Shown here: positions 1 to 8,833 of the stretch, one piece after another
How positions within the stretch are numbered: the stretch's first letter is position 1
Layout of the letters: each line of letters begins with the position of its first letter
DNA from: Mycobacterium sp. 1554424.7
GTDB lineage: Bacteria > Actinomycetota > Actinomycetes > Mycobacteriales > Mycobacteriaceae
Direction: 5' to 3'
DNA length: 64,000 nt
NCBI RefSeq assembly: GCF_001665295.1
Contig: NZ_LZSE01000072.1
Coordinates: forward strand, 1-64,000
Translations under genes and position numbers: made by a program
Notes under the pieces: generated by a model
Told to the model about the DNA's origin: nothing
Databases searched by the model: none
Seen by the model: the letters and a program-made list of their open reading frames with translations, nothing else

Positions 1-507
1 CAACTCGTCGGGGCGATAGCCGCGGGCCTTGCCGGCCAGATCGGCCTCGGCGGCTTCGCGGATGCCCAGGTCCACCTCGTCGGGCAGCGCGGCGAAAAAG
101 TCACGGATCACCTTGACGTGCCCGTCACCGATTAATCCCTCGCGCTGGGCGGCCGCGGTCGCGGGCAACTGCGGGCCCAGCGGCTCGCCGGTCAGCGCGC
201 GGCGCTGCCCCAAGTCGGCGGCCTCAGCGATACGCCGAGCGGCCTCGGCCTTGGTAATACGCAACCGATCCGCCACCGCACACCCCAGACTCCCACCCAG
301 CTCCACGGGCGTGGCCTGGGCATCGAGCTCATTGATCAACCCATGCTGCGGCGCGCGCAGCCGCCGCGCCGCGGTCTCCAAGTGCTCGAGCACCTGCAAC
401 CGCTCCGGAGTGGTCAACACGTCAAACGACAAATCACCCAAGCGCTTCAGGTCGCCATCGAGATCGCCGAAAACCCCGACGATCTCCTCACGACTGCTCG
501 AACTCAT
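1..507 (-). CDS. 13E12-repeat family protein (DUF222), truncated by window edge
   Basis: Open on the minus strand from an ATG at 507 to the window edge, giving 169 residues that begin [16 protein letters not shown]. The segment has the features of the mycobacterial 13E12-repeat/DUF222 N-terminal half: a helical start, '[13 protein letters not shown]', then '[19 protein letters not shown]' and '[19 protein letters not shown]'. Family members usually end in an HNH nuclease domain, which would lie to the left of this window, so completeness cannot be judged. These proteins are multicopy and often tied to repetitive elements; their function is not established. The next gene, a PE_PGRS gene, is on the same strand 83 bases upstream. 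Confidence 0.85.
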   Translation of the reverse strand, partial: MSSSSREEIVGVFGDLDGDLKRLGDLSFDVLTTPERLQVLEHLETAARRLRAPQHGLINELDAQATPVELGGSLGCAVADRLRITKAEAARRIAEAADLGQRRALTGEPLGPQLPATAAAQREGLIGDGHVKVIRDFFAALPDEVDLGIREAAEADLAGKARGYRPDEL

Positions 508-590
508 GTTCGAAAAACTACGCGGGTCCACCGACAAGAACCGCCCCGATGTGACCCCTGAAACCAAAGTGGCGCAAGTGGTTTGCGCGG

Positions 591-2267
591 CTAGGGCTTC
601 CCGTTCATTCCAGGCGCGCCGAAGAACCCGCCGAGGCCACCGGTGCCGCCGTGCCCGGTGACGCTTCCGTTGCCGCCGTTGCCGCCGAAACCAAATATCG
701 ACTGGGTGGTGGAGCCGTTCATTGTCAGCACGGCGTTCCCGCCGTTGCCGCCGTTGGCAGGGCCGCCGCCGGCGCCTGCGTTTCCGCCGGTGCCGCCTTG
801 GCCGAAGAACCCGAGGGCGGCGCCGCCGTCGCCGCCGTTGTTGAAGCCGTTGCCGTTGGGGGCCGCGCCGCCGGTCCCGCCGTTACCGCCTATCGCGCCG
901 CCCAGCGCGGCGGCCAGGCCGCCGGCCCCGCCGGTGCCACCGTTGCCTAGGGGCGCCGCGCCGCCGACCCCGCCCGCACCGCCGCCGGCGATGCCGAACA
1001 CCGCCGCGGATTCGCCGCCGGCGCCGCCGGTTCCACCGATCCCGGGGCCGGTGACGGCGCCGCCGGCCCCACCGTTGCCACCGATGGTGGCGCCAAAGCC
1101 GATGAAGTCGGGGGCAGCCGCAGCTCCGCCGGCGCCGCCCGCGCCGCCGGCAGCGGCGCTGGTGCCGCCGACGCCGCCGGCACCCCCTTGGGCCAAGTCG
1201 ATTCCGAAGAAGCCGCTGGAGCCGCTGTTGCCGCCGGCGCCGCCCGCGCCACCGGTAACGGCACCGGCGCCGCCGTGCCCGCCGTTGCCGCCGAGGCTTA
1301 AGTCGATCCCGACGGGGGTGCGGGCGAAGCCCTGGCCGCCGGCGCCGCCTGCGCCGCCGGTACCCGCGACACCGGTGGCGTCGCCACCGGCCCCGCCGGC
1401 CCCGCCGAAGCCGGTGAAGAGGCCGGTTCCGTTGCCGCCGGCGCCGCCTTGTCCTCCGAAACCGTCGCCGGTGCCGCCGGCCCCGCCGGCTCCGCCGATG
1501 CCCGAGAGGAAGCCGGATTGACCGCCGGCGCCGCCGGCCCCGCCGAAGCTGCCGGCGATGGGCCCGCCGCCCCCACCGGTCCCGCCGGCGCCGCCAGACC
1601 CGATCAGGAAGGCGTTGCCGCCGGCACCGCCGTCACCGCCGATGTTGCCCAAGACCGCAGTCCCGCCCATCCCACCGGCGCCACCGTTGCCCCATAGCAA
1701 CCCGCCGGTGCCGCCGGCGCCGCCCGCGAAGCCGGGGTAACCGGTCCCGCCGGCCCCACCGCGGCCGATGAGGCCCGCGGGGCCGCCGGCGCCGCCAGCC
1801 TGTCCGATCCCACCCGAGCCACCGTTGCCGCCCCGACCAAACAAGAGTCCGCCAGGCCCGCCCGGCGCCCCGCTCCCCGCTGCGCCGTCGGTGCCGGGGC
1901 CGATCAGCGGGCGCCCCAACAGCAGTTGGGTGGGCGTGTTGATCGCCCCGAACGCGTCCTGCGCGGCGGTCTGCAGCGGGTTTGCGCTGGCCGCCTCGGT
2001 CGCCGCATAGGCGGCGCCGGCGCCCTGCAGCAGCTCGACGAATTGACTGTGAAACACCGCCGCCTGAGCGCTGAGCGCCTGATATTGGGCGGCGTGACTG
2101 GAGAACAAGGCGGCGATCGCCGTCGATACCTCATCGCTCGCGGCGGTCAGCACGCCGGTGGTGTTGGCCGCCGCGGCCGCGTTAGCCGCGCTCAGCGTTG
2201 AACCGATACCCGCCGCGCTCTCTGCCGCCGCCGCCACTGTCTCCGGCACTGCCACCACAAACGACAT
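591..2267 (-). CDS. PE_PGRS family protein
   Basis: A 558-residue protein. Residues 1-95 are a PE domain (start [20 protein letters not shown], helical, Ala-rich). A linker with the GRPLIG motif follows near residue 125, then a long PGRS region of GGA/GGN triplets to the C-terminus, which ends in [11 protein letters not shown] longer reading from 2330 is possible, but the ATG at 2267 gives the canonical PE start and has a good ribosome site (TGGAGG) just upstream, so I chose it. PE domains direct type VII (ESX-5) export, and PGRS proteins are usually surface-associated or secreted. PE_PGRS genes are common in the M. tuberculosis/kansasii/marinum side of the slow growers and rare in the M. avium complex. 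The antisense strand carries long proline-rich frames that are only shadows. Confidence 0.95.
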   Translation of the reverse strand: MSFVVAVPETVAAAAESAAGIGSTLSAANAAAAANTTGVLTAASDEVSTAIAALFSSHAAQYQALSAQAAVFHSQFVELLQGAGAAYAATEAASANPLQTAAQDAFGAINTPTQLLLGRPLIGPGTDGAAGSGAPGGPGGLLFGRGGNGGSGGIGQAGGAGGPAGLIGRGGAGGTGYPGFAGGAGGTGGLLWGNGGAGGMGGTAVLGNIGGDGGAGGNAFLIGSGGAGGTGGGGGPIAGSFGGAGGAGGQSGFLSGIGGAGGAGGTGDGFGGQGGAGGNGTGLFTGFGGAGGAGGDATGVAGTGGAGGAGGQGFARTPVGIDLSLGGNGGHGGAGAVTGGAGGAGGNSGSSGFFGIDLAQGGAGGVGGTSAAAGGAGGAGGAAAAPDFIGFGATIGGNGGAGGAVTGPGIGGTGGAGGESAAVFGIAGGGAGGVGGAAPLGNGGTGGAGGLAAALGGAIGGNGGTGGAAPNGNGFNNGGDGGAALGFFGQGGTGGNAGAGGGPANGGNGGNAVLTMNGSTTQSIFGFGGNGGNGSVTGHGGTGGLGGFFGAPGMNGKP

Positions 2268-2432
2268 CCGACTACCTCCATTGGCCCGTCCGAAGCGGAT
2301 CGTATGTGTTCTAGGTCGCCAGTTTGACACATTTACAACAATTCGAAGCTAGTTCCCAGCCGCAGCTAAGCGGACAACAATAAATCAACCCCGCATTTGC
2401 GGCGCCCAGGCGAACTGGAGGTAACGAGCATC

Positions 2433-2882
2433 GTGGCCCCGTTACTCACTGCATGCGGTGGATTCCTGCTCGCCGTCTTGTGGATGGACCTGATTTTCGA
2501 CGTCCAGGTTCTCCAAAACCGAAGCGCGGGTGAGGAATTGCCCGAACCGGTGCTCGCGTCGATTGCGGCCTACTACCACCGCGCGACGACCACATCGCGG
2601 CCGATGAGCCGGCTCATCGCCTTGGTCATGCTGATCCTGTTGGCGGCGTTGGGGTTTCAGGCCGCCAAAGGCCACGACCCCGTGTGGGTGCTGGCGACGT
2701 CGGCGGCACTCGCGGGCGTCCCGATGGCGCTGGCGCTGACGCGCACGGTCCCCGCCGCCGTTAGGCTCGGCCACCGGGCGGACGGCCAGGCCGAACAAAC
2801 CCGTCTGGCGCGCGCCATCTGCCGCGATCACCTGGCCTGCTTCGGCGGCATGCTCGCGTTCCTGGTCCTGTGGACCACCTGA
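2433..2882 (+). CDS. small multi-pass membrane protein, function unknown
   Basis: 149 residues starting at GTG 2433, with a GGAGG ribosome site 11 bases upstream; a TTG at 2397 would add 12 residues. Four hydrophobic stretches can be seen: near residues 4-20, about 65-85 (LIALVMLILLAALGF), about 93-112, and the last 15 residues (FGGMLAFLVLWTT). The loop between helices 1 and 2 has an acidic PxP segment. I do not recognise a family beyond a conserved actinobacterial membrane protein. It stands alone between the divergent PE_PGRS gene and the following oxidoreductase. Confidence 0.75.
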   Translation: MAPLLTACGGFLLAVLWMDLIFDVQVLQNRSAGEELPEPVLASIAAYYHRATTTSRPMSRLIALVMLILLAALGFQAAKGHDPVWVLATSAALAGVPMALALTRTVPAAVRLGHRADGQAEQTRLARAICRDHLACFGGMLAFLVLWTT

Positions 2883-2947
2883 TACGTCGTAGTGACGACG
2901 CGCCGGACAGGGGCCGCTGGCCACGTCAACGGCGCCCGTACTAAACT

Positions 2948-2961
2948 AGAACACGTTTCAG
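2948..2961. promoter_or_regulatory. putative KstR operator
   Basis: The 14-mer TAGAACACGTTTCA fits the KstR consensus as I recall it (TnnAACnnGTTnnA) at every fixed base. It sits inside a longer imperfect inverted repeat (AACTAGAAC / GTTTCAGTT). It ends 25 bases before the ATG of the nitronate monooxygenase-like gene, a normal operator position. Confidence 0.6.
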
Positions 2962-2986
2962 TTCAGCGAGCGCCCCAGGAGTAGGC

Positions 2987-4117
2987 ATGCACACCGCGAT
3001 TTGCGACGAGCTCGGCATCGAGTTCCCGATCTTTGCCTTCACCCACTGCCGCGATGTCGTGGTCGCTGTCAGCAAGGCCGGTGGTTTCGGCGTGCTGGGC
3101 GCCGTCGGCTTCACGCCCGAGCAGCTGGAGATCGAGCTCAACTGGATCGACGAGAACATCGGCGACCACCCCTATGGGGTCGACATCGTGATCCCGAACA
3201 AGTACGAGGGCATGGACTCGCACCTGTCGGCCGAGGAGCTGGCCGAGACGCTGCGCAAGATGGTGCCGCAGGAGCACCTCGACTTCGGCAAGAAGATCCT
3301 CGCGGACCACGGGGTGCCCGTGGAAGACAGCGACGGGGACACCTTGCAGTTGCTGGGTTGGACGGAGGCGACGGCCACCCCGCAGGTCGAGGTGGCGCTC
3401 AAGCACCCCAAGGTGAAGATGATCGCCAACGCGCTCGGCACTCCCCCGGCCGACATGATCAAGCACATCCACGAGGCCGGACTCAAGGTGGCCGCGCTGT
3501 GCGGCTCGCCGTCGCAGGCCCGCAAGCACGCCGACGCGGGCGTCGACATCATCATCGCCCAGGGCGGCGAGGCCGGCGGGCACTGCGGCGAGGTCGGCTC
3601 AATTGTGTTGTGGCCGCAGGTCGTCAAGGAGGTCGCGCCGGTGCCGGTGCTGGCGGCCGGCGGCATCGGCAGCGGGCAGCAGATCGCGGCCGCGCTGGCG
3701 CTGGGCGCCCAGGGCGCGTGGACCGGCTCGCAGTGGCTGATGGTCGAGGAATCCTCGAACACGCCGGTCCAGCAGCAGGCCTACGTGAAGGCCGGCAGCC
3801 GCGACACGGTCCGCAGTCGCTCGTTCACGGGCAAGCCCGCGCGGATGCTGCGCAACGACTGGACCGAGGCGTGGGAGCAGCCGGACAACCCGAAGCCGCT
3901 CGGTATGCCGTTGCAGTACATGGTTTCCGGCATGGCCGTGCGGGCCACGAACCGGTACCCGAACGAGTCCGTCGACGTCGCGTTCAACCCGGTCGGTCAG
4001 GTCGTCGGGCAATTCACCAAGGTGGAGAAGACGTCGACCGTCATCGAACGATGGGTGCAGGAGTACCTGGAAGCGACCAATAGGCTCGACGAGTTGAACG
4101 AGGCCGCCTCCGTCTGA
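2987..4117 (+). CDS. NAD(P)H-dependent flavin oxidoreductase, nitronate monooxygenase family
   Basis: 376 residues, the same length I recall for M. tuberculosis Rv1894c. It is an FMN TIM-barrel of the 2-nitropropane dioxygenase/nitronate monooxygenase or FabK-like group. Visible signatures are the N-terminal 'GIEFPIFAFTHC', 'GGFGVLGAVGF', the phosphate-binding 'IIIAQGGEAGGHCG' near residues 185-198, and 'VLAAGGIGSGQQIAAALALGAQGAWTGS' split across residues 222-250. The start ATG has AGGAG 5 bases upstream. It likely oxidises a nitronate or a related enolisable substrate using FMN. The KstR-like site just upstream suggests control with sterol catabolism. It converges with the next small gene, with 3 bases between stops. 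Confidence 0.9.
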   Translation: MHTAICDELGIEFPIFAFTHCRDVVVAVSKAGGFGVLGAVGFTPEQLEIELNWIDENIGDHPYGVDIVIPNKYEGMDSHLSAEELAETLRKMVPQEHLDFGKKILADHGVPVEDSDGDTLQLLGWTEATATPQVEVALKHPKVKMIANALGTPPADMIKHIHEAGLKVAALCGSPSQARKHADAGVDIIIAQGGEAGGHCGEVGSIVLWPQVVKEVAPVPVLAAGGIGSGQQIAAALALGAQGAWTGSQWLMVEESSNTPVQQQAYVKAGSRDTVRSRSFTGKPARMLRNDWTEAWEQPDNPKPLGMPLQYMVSGMAVRATNRYPNESVDVAFNPVGQVVGQFTKVEKTSTVIERWVQEYLEATNRLDELNEAASV

Positions 4118-4120
4118 CGA

Positions 4121-4348
4121 CTACTCGTCGACTTCGTCGACTTCCTCCCGGCCGGTGAAGACCTCTTTCGTGCGGTCCACCGCGTAGGTGCCGATGTCGA
4201 TCGAGTTCTGAACGATGCCGCTCGCGCCGCCGGCGATGTCGCCCCGAATGATGTCGCTGGCGTGTTCCACGATGTCCGAAGCCTTTTCGACGGCATTGGT
4301 GGTGATGTCCCGGACCGCGTCGACCGCGTCCTTGGGATTGAAGCCCAT
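4121..4348 (-). CDS. small conserved mycobacterial protein (Rv1893-like)
   Basis: 75 residues starting MGFNPKDAVDAVRDITTNAV, with an AAGGAG-type ribosome site before ATG 4348; an upstream ATG at 4369 gives an unlikely MRQKEIP extension. It is largely amphipathic helix (repeated DxxxxA/DIVEHASDII patterns) with an acidic tail. It has no signal peptide and no membrane segment. I recall Rv1893 as a similar product next to Rv1894c, and the same order is kept here. Function unknown. Confidence 0.8.
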   Translation of the reverse strand: MGFNPKDAVDAVRDITTNAVEKASDIVEHASDIIRGDIAGGASGIVQNSIDIGTYAVDRTKEVFTGREEVDEVDE

Positions 4349-4441
4349 CGGAATCTCCTTTTGTCGCATGGCCTTTGGTACGACTCTAGTGGCGATCGCG
4401 AGCGCGGCGTAGCCGGGCGCTGCGGGTCGCCACCATCGGCT

Positions 4442-4732
4442 CTAGTAGTTCACCAGGCTGCGCCAGTAATCCTCGGGGACCTCGGCGCCGGACCGCAGTA
4501 TCCGCGCCAGCCCGATGGCCATCGCGATACCGAGCAGGCCCAGCCATAATCCGGTCACCGCGATGACGGCCCAGAGCACGGCGGTGACCGCCGGCCACGG
4601 CGACAGCACGGCGAGCACCGGCGCGAAGAAGAAGCCGGTCCCGACGTACCAGGCCGAGCCCGCGCGATCCGACGCGAGGACGAAGCGCAGCCAGCGCGGC
4701 ACCGGTGCCTCGGCCGGCTGGGCGCGGTTCAT
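4442..4732 (-). CDS. small membrane protein (Rv1892-like)
   Basis: 96 residues with two or three hydrophobic segments: about residues 26-45 (WYVGTGFFFAPVLAVLSPW) and 48-74 (VTAVLWAVIAVTGLWLGLLGIAM). It starts at ATG 4732, 12 bases after the stop of the preceding minus-strand gene, so the two are probably co-transcribed. The size and position match what I recall for Rv1892. No catalytic motif; function unknown. Confidence 0.8.
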   Translation of the reverse strand: MNRAQPAEAPVPRWLRFVLASDRAGSAWYVGTGFFFAPVLAVLSPWPAVTAVLWAVIAVTGLWLGLLGIAMAIGLARILRSGAEVPEDYWRSLVNY

Positions 4733-4744
4733 CGGGTCAGCCCG

Positions 4745-5143
4745 TCATCCGGCCGGCGGGAAGAACCCCGCGCCGGTGAACCATCCCTCTTGCCAGCCTT
4801 TGTCCCCCAGGCAAAGCATGGGAAGTCCCCGATCCGACTGTGCCGCCGCCTGCGGGCCCGGGCACCTGGCGCCGGCCTGCTGCACCCCGTACAGCGGGTA
4901 GGAGATGACCCAGTAGCCGACGGTTGCCGGAGGGAACTGGTTGGGTGGCGGGAAGTGGCATGCCTCGGCCTGGCCGCTGGGGCCCCGTCCGAAGATGAAG
5001 CTCTCGTAGTTGTCGCACGGTGCCCCCAGTGAAGCCTGATAGTTCATCCCCGGCACGTCGCCGTCGTAACCTGCGGCGGCGCACGGCGCCGTTCCGATCG
5101 TGATGCCCGCTATCGAAGCGGCGCTGAGCAGTTCCCGAATCAT
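4745..5143 (-). CDS. secreted protein of unknown function (Rv1891-like)
   Basis: 132 residues. An N-terminal hydrophobic stretch (ELLSAASIAGITIGTAPCAAA, split here from the mature part) looks like a Sec signal peptide with cleavage after about residue 24. The mature part has four or more cysteines and aromatic motifs (NYESFIFGRGPSGQ, FPPPNQFPPATVGYWV), suggesting a small disulfide-bonded exported protein. It is first in a likely two-gene unit with the following membrane protein. It resembles Rv1891 in length and position. Role unknown. Confidence 0.8.
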   Translation of the reverse strand: MIRELLSAASIAGITIGTAPCAAAGYDGDVPGMNYQASLGAPCDNYESFIFGRGPSGQAEACHFPPPNQFPPATVGYWVISYPLYGVQQAGARCPGPQAAAQSDRGLPMLCLGDKGWQEGWFTGAGFFPPAG

Positions 5144-5192
5144 GTTCCACCCCGCCTGTCGCCGATGACCTGCACCAAAGCATATGGGACGG

Positions 5193-5780
5193 TCAAAGGC
5201 GCCGGTAGGTGCAGATCAGGACCCCGGTTCCGGTCGTCGTCGCCGAGACGAGCGTGAGCGCCCGGGCCCGTCCGTCGTCGGGGAACACGCGCTTGCCGCC
5301 GCCGAGCAGGATCGGTTCGAGCATCAGCCGGTATTCGTCGACGAGGTCGTGCTCGATGAGTTGCGCGGCCAGCGACGGGCTGCCCATCACCTGGAGTGCC
5401 CGGCCGTCGCGTGCGCGCAGTTCGCGTATCGCGCCGATCGCGTCGTCGGCGGGCAGCAGGGTAGAGCCCGGCCAGTCGAGATCGCCCTGGCTCAGCGTCC
5501 GGGACGCCACGTACTTGGGGATCTCGTTCATGCGGTCGGCGAACGGGTCGCCGGCGCGATCCGGCCAGGCCTTGGCCATCGTCTGCCAAGTGCGACGGCC
5601 GAACAGCAGCGCCTCGGTCTCGGCCAGCAGCCCGGAGACGGCCGGCCCCATGGTCTCGGCTTCGAAGTACGGCATGGACCAGCCGCCGTGTGCGAATCCC
5701 CCGTCGGTGTCCTCGCCCTGGCCGCCCGGGGCTTGGACGACCCCATCCAGGCTCATGAAGTGGCTCAGAACGATGCGCAT
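5193..5780 (-). CDS. dihydrofolate reductase / RibD C-terminal family reductase
   Basis: 195 residues starting MRIVLSHFMSLDGVVQ, with an AAGGGAG ribosome site 3 bases before ATG 5780. 'SLDGVV', 'LLFGRRTWQTMAKAWP', 'LQVMGSPSLAAQLIEHDLVDEY' and 'EPILLGGGKRVFP' are the usual blocks of the RibD-C/DHFR-like fold, an NADPH-dependent reductase of small heterocycles. It is typical of the stand-alone 'dihydrofolate reductase family' proteins, not of the essential DfrA. It is divergent from the P450 gene, and the shared 190-base region holds a KstR-like site. It is not part of the Rv1891-Rv1886 order I remember, so it is likely accessory. Confidence 0.88.
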   Translation of the reverse strand: MRIVLSHFMSLDGVVQAPGGQGEDTDGGFAHGGWSMPYFEAETMGPAVSGLLAETEALLFGRRTWQTMAKAWPDRAGDPFADRMNEIPKYVASRTLSQGDLDWPGSTLLPADDAIGAIRELRARDGRALQVMGSPSLAAQLIEHDLVDEYRLMLEPILLGGGKRVFPDDGRARALTLVSATTTGTGVLICTYRRL

Positions 5781-5851
5781 GTGCTCCCTTTCGGTCCGTC
5801 GGTGCGGTTGTCAGTCCTATAGACCGGCGGAGCCCGCGAAAGTCATCGGAA

Positions 5852-5865
5852 GTGAACACGTTGCA
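5852..5865. promoter_or_regulatory. near-consensus KstR-type operator upstream of CYP125-like gene
   Basis: GTGAACACGTTGCA matches TnnAACnnGTTnnA at all fixed bases except the first (G for T). It lies 72 bases downstream of the start of the divergent reductase and about 105 bases before the P450 start. Its core AACACGTT is identical to the core at 2951-2958. Confidence 0.4.
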
Positions 5866-5969
5866 ATTCGGCCCGGCGATCTCGCCGCAATCCTTCCCAA
5901 CGGTGGTGTAGCAGTGGTTTATTTGGCACAAAGAAGACAACTAGACGACTTCGTATGAAGGAGCGGGCC

Positions 5970-7247
5970 TTGTCAACGTCGATGCCAACCGCCGAGCCGA
6001 ATCTGCCGCCCGGATTCGATTTCACCGACCCGGACGTCCACGCCGAGCGGCTGCCGGTGGAGGAGCTGGCCGAGTTGCGCCGAACCGCGCCGATCTGGTG
6101 GAACGAGCAGCCGATCGGGGCCGGCGGGTTCGACGACGGCGGCTTCTGGGTGGTGTCCAAGCACAAGGACGTCAAGGAAATCTCGCTGCGCAGCGACGTC
6201 TTCTCCAGCCTGCAGAAGACGGCCCTGCCCCGGTACAAGGACGGCACGGTCGGCGAGCAGGTCGAACGCGGCAAGTTCGTCCTGCTCAACATGGACGCGC
6301 CGCAGCACACCCGGCTGCGCAAGATCATCTCTCGGGCCTTCACGCCGCGCGCCATCGAGCGCCTGCGCGACGACCTGGCCGAGCGCGCCCGGCGCATCGT
6401 CGAGGAAGCCGCGGCCGAGGGTCGCGGTGACTTCGTCGAGCAGGTCTCGTGCGAGCTGCCGCTGCAGGCCATCGCCGGGCTGATGGGTGTGCCGCAGGAA
6501 GAACGCAAGAAACTCTTCCACTGGTCCAACGAGATGGTCGGCGACCAGGACCCGGAGTTCGCCAACAACGACGCCATCACCGCCTCCGTCGAACTCATCA
6601 TGTACGGCATGCAGATGGCCGCGGATCGGGCGAAGAACCCGGGGGAAGACCTCGTCACCAAGCTGGTGCAGGCCGACATCGACGGTCACAAGCTGTCCGA
6701 CGACGAGTTCGGCTTCTTCGTGATCCTGCTCGCCGTGGCCGGCAACGAGACCACCCGCAACTCCATCACCCAGGGCATGATGGCCTTCACCGACTTTCCC
6801 GACCAGTGGGAGCTGTTCAAAAGGGAGCGCCCGGGCACCGCGGCCGACGAGATCGTGCGGTGGGCCACCCCGGTCACGTCGTTCCAGCGCACCGCACTGG
6901 AGGACTACGAACTGTCCGGAGTGCAGATCAAGAAGGGCCAGCGGGTGGTGATGGTCTACCGCTCGGCCAATTTCGACGAGGACGTGTTCGACGACCCCTT
7001 CTCGTTCAACATCCTGCGCGACCCCAACCCGCACGTGGGATTCGGTGGCACGGGCGCGCATTACTGCATCGGGGCCAACCTGGCGCGCATGACGATCGAC
7101 CTGATGTTCAACGCCATCGCCGACGGCATCCCGAACCTGGAATCGATCGGAAAGCCCGAGCGGCTGCGCTCGGGCTGGCTCAACGGCATCAAGCACTGGC
7201 AGGTCGACTACCACACCGACGGGGCGAAATCACCTGCCGCGCACTAG
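5970..7247 (+). CDS. cytochrome P450, CYP125-type
   Basis: About 425 residues. I chose the TTG at 5970, 6 bases after AAGGAG (5958-5963); an ATG at 5955 in the same frame overlaps that ribosome site. Key parts are the I-helix motif AGNETTRN, the E-x-x-R region, and the haem loop FGGTGAHYCIGANLAR with the Cys ligand. Long stretches such as NLPPGFDFTDP, GDFVEQVSCELPLQAIAGL and RLRSGWLNGIKHWQVDY match what I remember of M. tuberculosis CYP125A1, which oxidises C26/C27 of cholesterol. This copy is outside the igr cluster where CYP125A1 lies, so it is probably a paralogue. A zinc alcohol dehydrogenase follows 10 bases later and could act on the hydroxylated product. Confidence 0.9.
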   Translation: MSTSMPTAEPNLPPGFDFTDPDVHAERLPVEELAELRRTAPIWWNEQPIGAGGFDDGGFWVVSKHKDVKEISLRSDVFSSLQKTALPRYKDGTVGEQVERGKFVLLNMDAPQHTRLRKIISRAFTPRAIERLRDDLAERARRIVEEAAAEGRGDFVEQVSCELPLQAIAGLMGVPQEERKKLFHWSNEMVGDQDPEFANNDAITASVELIMYGMQMAADRAKNPGEDLVTKLVQADIDGHKLSDDEFGFFVILLAVAGNETTRNSITQGMMAFTDFPDQWELFKRERPGTAADEIVRWATPVTSFQRTALEDYELSGVQIKKGQRVVMVYRSANFDEDVFDDPFSFNILRDPNPHVGFGGTGAHYCIGANLARMTIDLMFNAIADGIPNLESIGKPERLRSGWLNGIKHWQVDYHTDGAKSPAAH

Positions 7248-7257
7248 CCTCAAGCGC

Positions 7258-8271
7258 ATGGCTACCCATCGAGCTGTTCATGTAGCGTCGCCCGGGGCAC
7301 CGTTGGAACTGGTCGATGTCGAAACCAGTCCGCCGGGCCGTGACGAGGCGCGGCTGACGGTCACCGCCTGTGGGATCTGCGGCACGGACGCACACTTTGT
7401 CGCGGGCGGCTTCCCCGGAATGACGTGGCCGTTGACCCCCGGGCACGAAATCGCCGGAACGATCGCCGAACTCGGTGCGGGCGTCGAGGGTTTCGAGGTC
7501 GGCGATCGCGTCGCCGTCGGCTGGTTCGGCGGGTGCTGCTACCACTGCGATCAGTGCCGAAAAGGGCACTTCATTCATTGCGAGAACGGGAAGGTGCCGA
7601 GTTATCAATATCCGGGCGGGTACGCGGAGTCGGTGACCGTCCCGGCGAGCGCACTCGCCCGGATACCGGCCGGACTGTCCGACGCCGAGGCCGCGCCGAT
7701 GGGCTGCGCCGGCGTCACCACCTACAACGCCTTGCGGCATACGAAGGCGGTGCCGGGCGACCGGGTCGCCGTCCTCGGCGTCGGCGGGCTCGGCCACCTC
7801 GGGGTGCAGTTCGCGCGAGCGATGGGTTTCGAGACCATCGCGATCAACCGGGGCAGCGGCAAGGAGGAGGACGCCCGGAAGTTGGGCGCCCACCACTACA
7901 TTGACTCCACCGCCGCCGATCCGGCAGAAGCGCTGAAGGCCCTGGGCGGCGCGGCGGTGGTGCTCGCGACCGCGGGCAACTCGCCGGCGATGGCCGCGAC
8001 CGTCGGCGGGATATCGCCGCAGGGCGAGCTCGTCACCATCGGCGTCACGCCCGAGCCGTTGCCGATCAGTCCCATCCAGCTCATCACGCCGGGGGTCAGC
8101 ATCGTAGGCCATCCCTCCGGCACGGCCAAAGACGTCGAGGACACCATGCATTTCGCGGTCCTGTCCGGGGTGCGGGCGTGGATCGAGGAGCTGCCGCTGG
8201 CGCAGGCGGCCGAGGGCTTTGCGGCGTTGGAACAGGGCCGAGCGCACTACCGCACCGTTTTGACGATGTGA
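7258..8271 (+). CDS. zinc-dependent alcohol dehydrogenase
   Basis: 337 residues of the MDR/zinc alcohol dehydrogenase fold. Catalytic zinc region: CGICGTDAHF and PGHEIAGTI. Structural zinc cysteines: CCYHCDQCRKGHFIHC near residues 92-107. NAD(P)-binding glycine motif: GVGGLGHLG near residues 175-183. The start ATG is 10 bases after the P450 stop, so the two genes are probably one transcript. It is likely to oxidise an alcohol to an aldehyde or ketone in the same pathway as the P450. The substrate cannot be read from the sequence. Confidence 0.9.
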   Translation: MATHRAVHVASPGAPLELVDVETSPPGRDEARLTVTACGICGTDAHFVAGGFPGMTWPLTPGHEIAGTIAELGAGVEGFEVGDRVAVGWFGGCCYHCDQCRKGHFIHCENGKVPSYQYPGGYAESVTVPASALARIPAGLSDAEAAPMGCAGVTTYNALRHTKAVPGDRVAVLGVGGLGHLGVQFARAMGFETIAINRGSGKEEDARKLGAHHYIDSTAADPAEALKALGGAAVVLATAGNSPAMAATVGGISPQGELVTIGVTPEPLPISPIQLITPGVSIVGHPSGTAKDVEDTMHFAVLSGVRAWIEELPLAQAAEGFAALEQGRAHYRTVLTM

Positions 8272-8284
8272 CTACGGTCGAGCC

Positions 8285-8833
8285 GTGACCGATCTGTGGA
8301 CCCTGACCGCATCCGACGGTGAGTTGTTGATCCGCACCGGTGTCGCGGGCAGGGCGGCGCGGATGGGCCATCGGCTCACCATCGCGATGACGCGCTGGGA
8401 GGCCACCGTGGCCTGGGCCGCCGCCGAGCCCGTCACCGCCGAGTTGACCGTCGACGTCGACTCATTCGAGGTGCTGCGCGGTGAGGGCGGGGTCAAGGGG
8501 TTGTCGGGCCCGGAGAAGGTCTTGGTGAAATCGAACGCGCTGAAGTCGTTGGGCGCCAACCGCTATCCTGAGATCCGATTCGCCGCCGACGAAATCTCCA
8601 AGACCGGCGACGGGTACCGCCTGACCGGAAAGCTGCACATCCGCGGGCAGTCCCGAAAGCACGTAATAGATTTGCGCACAGAAGATCTCGGCCACGAGTG
8701 GCGAATGTCCGTCGAATCACGCGTCCGTCAAAGCGATTTCGGCGTCAAGCCCTACTCGCTGCTGATGGGCTCGGTGCGCGTCGACGACGAGGTGTCGGTG
8801 TCTTTCGCCGCGGTTCACGCCAAGACTGGCTAG
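8285..8833 (+). CDS. YceI-like family protein
   Basis: 182 residues beginning at GTG 8285, 13 bases after the alcohol dehydrogenase. The pattern fits the YceI lipid-binding barrel: VDVDSFEVLRGEGG, IRFAADEISKTGDGYRLTGKLHIRG, SRKHVIDLRTE and SVESRVRQSDFGVKPYSLLMGSV. There is no signal peptide, unlike secreted YceI proteins, so it should act in the cytoplasm, perhaps binding a hydrophobic molecule. Its 3' end overlaps the stop of the convergent next gene by 4 bases. Confidence 0.85.
   Translation: MTDLWTLTASDGELLIRTGVAGRAARMGHRLTIAMTRWEATVAWAAAEPVTAELTVDVDSFEVLRGEGGVKGLSGPEKVLVKSNALKSLGANRYPEIRFAADEISKTGDGYRLTGKLHIRGQSRKHVIDLRTEDLGHEWRMSVESRVRQSDFGVKPYSLLMGSVRVDDEVSVSFAAVHAKTG

Noticed and set aside
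643-1521. Long proline-rich frame on the plus strand
   Set aside because: It is the exact antisense of the PGRS repeat; GGC/GCC triplets leave all frames open. No ribosome site.
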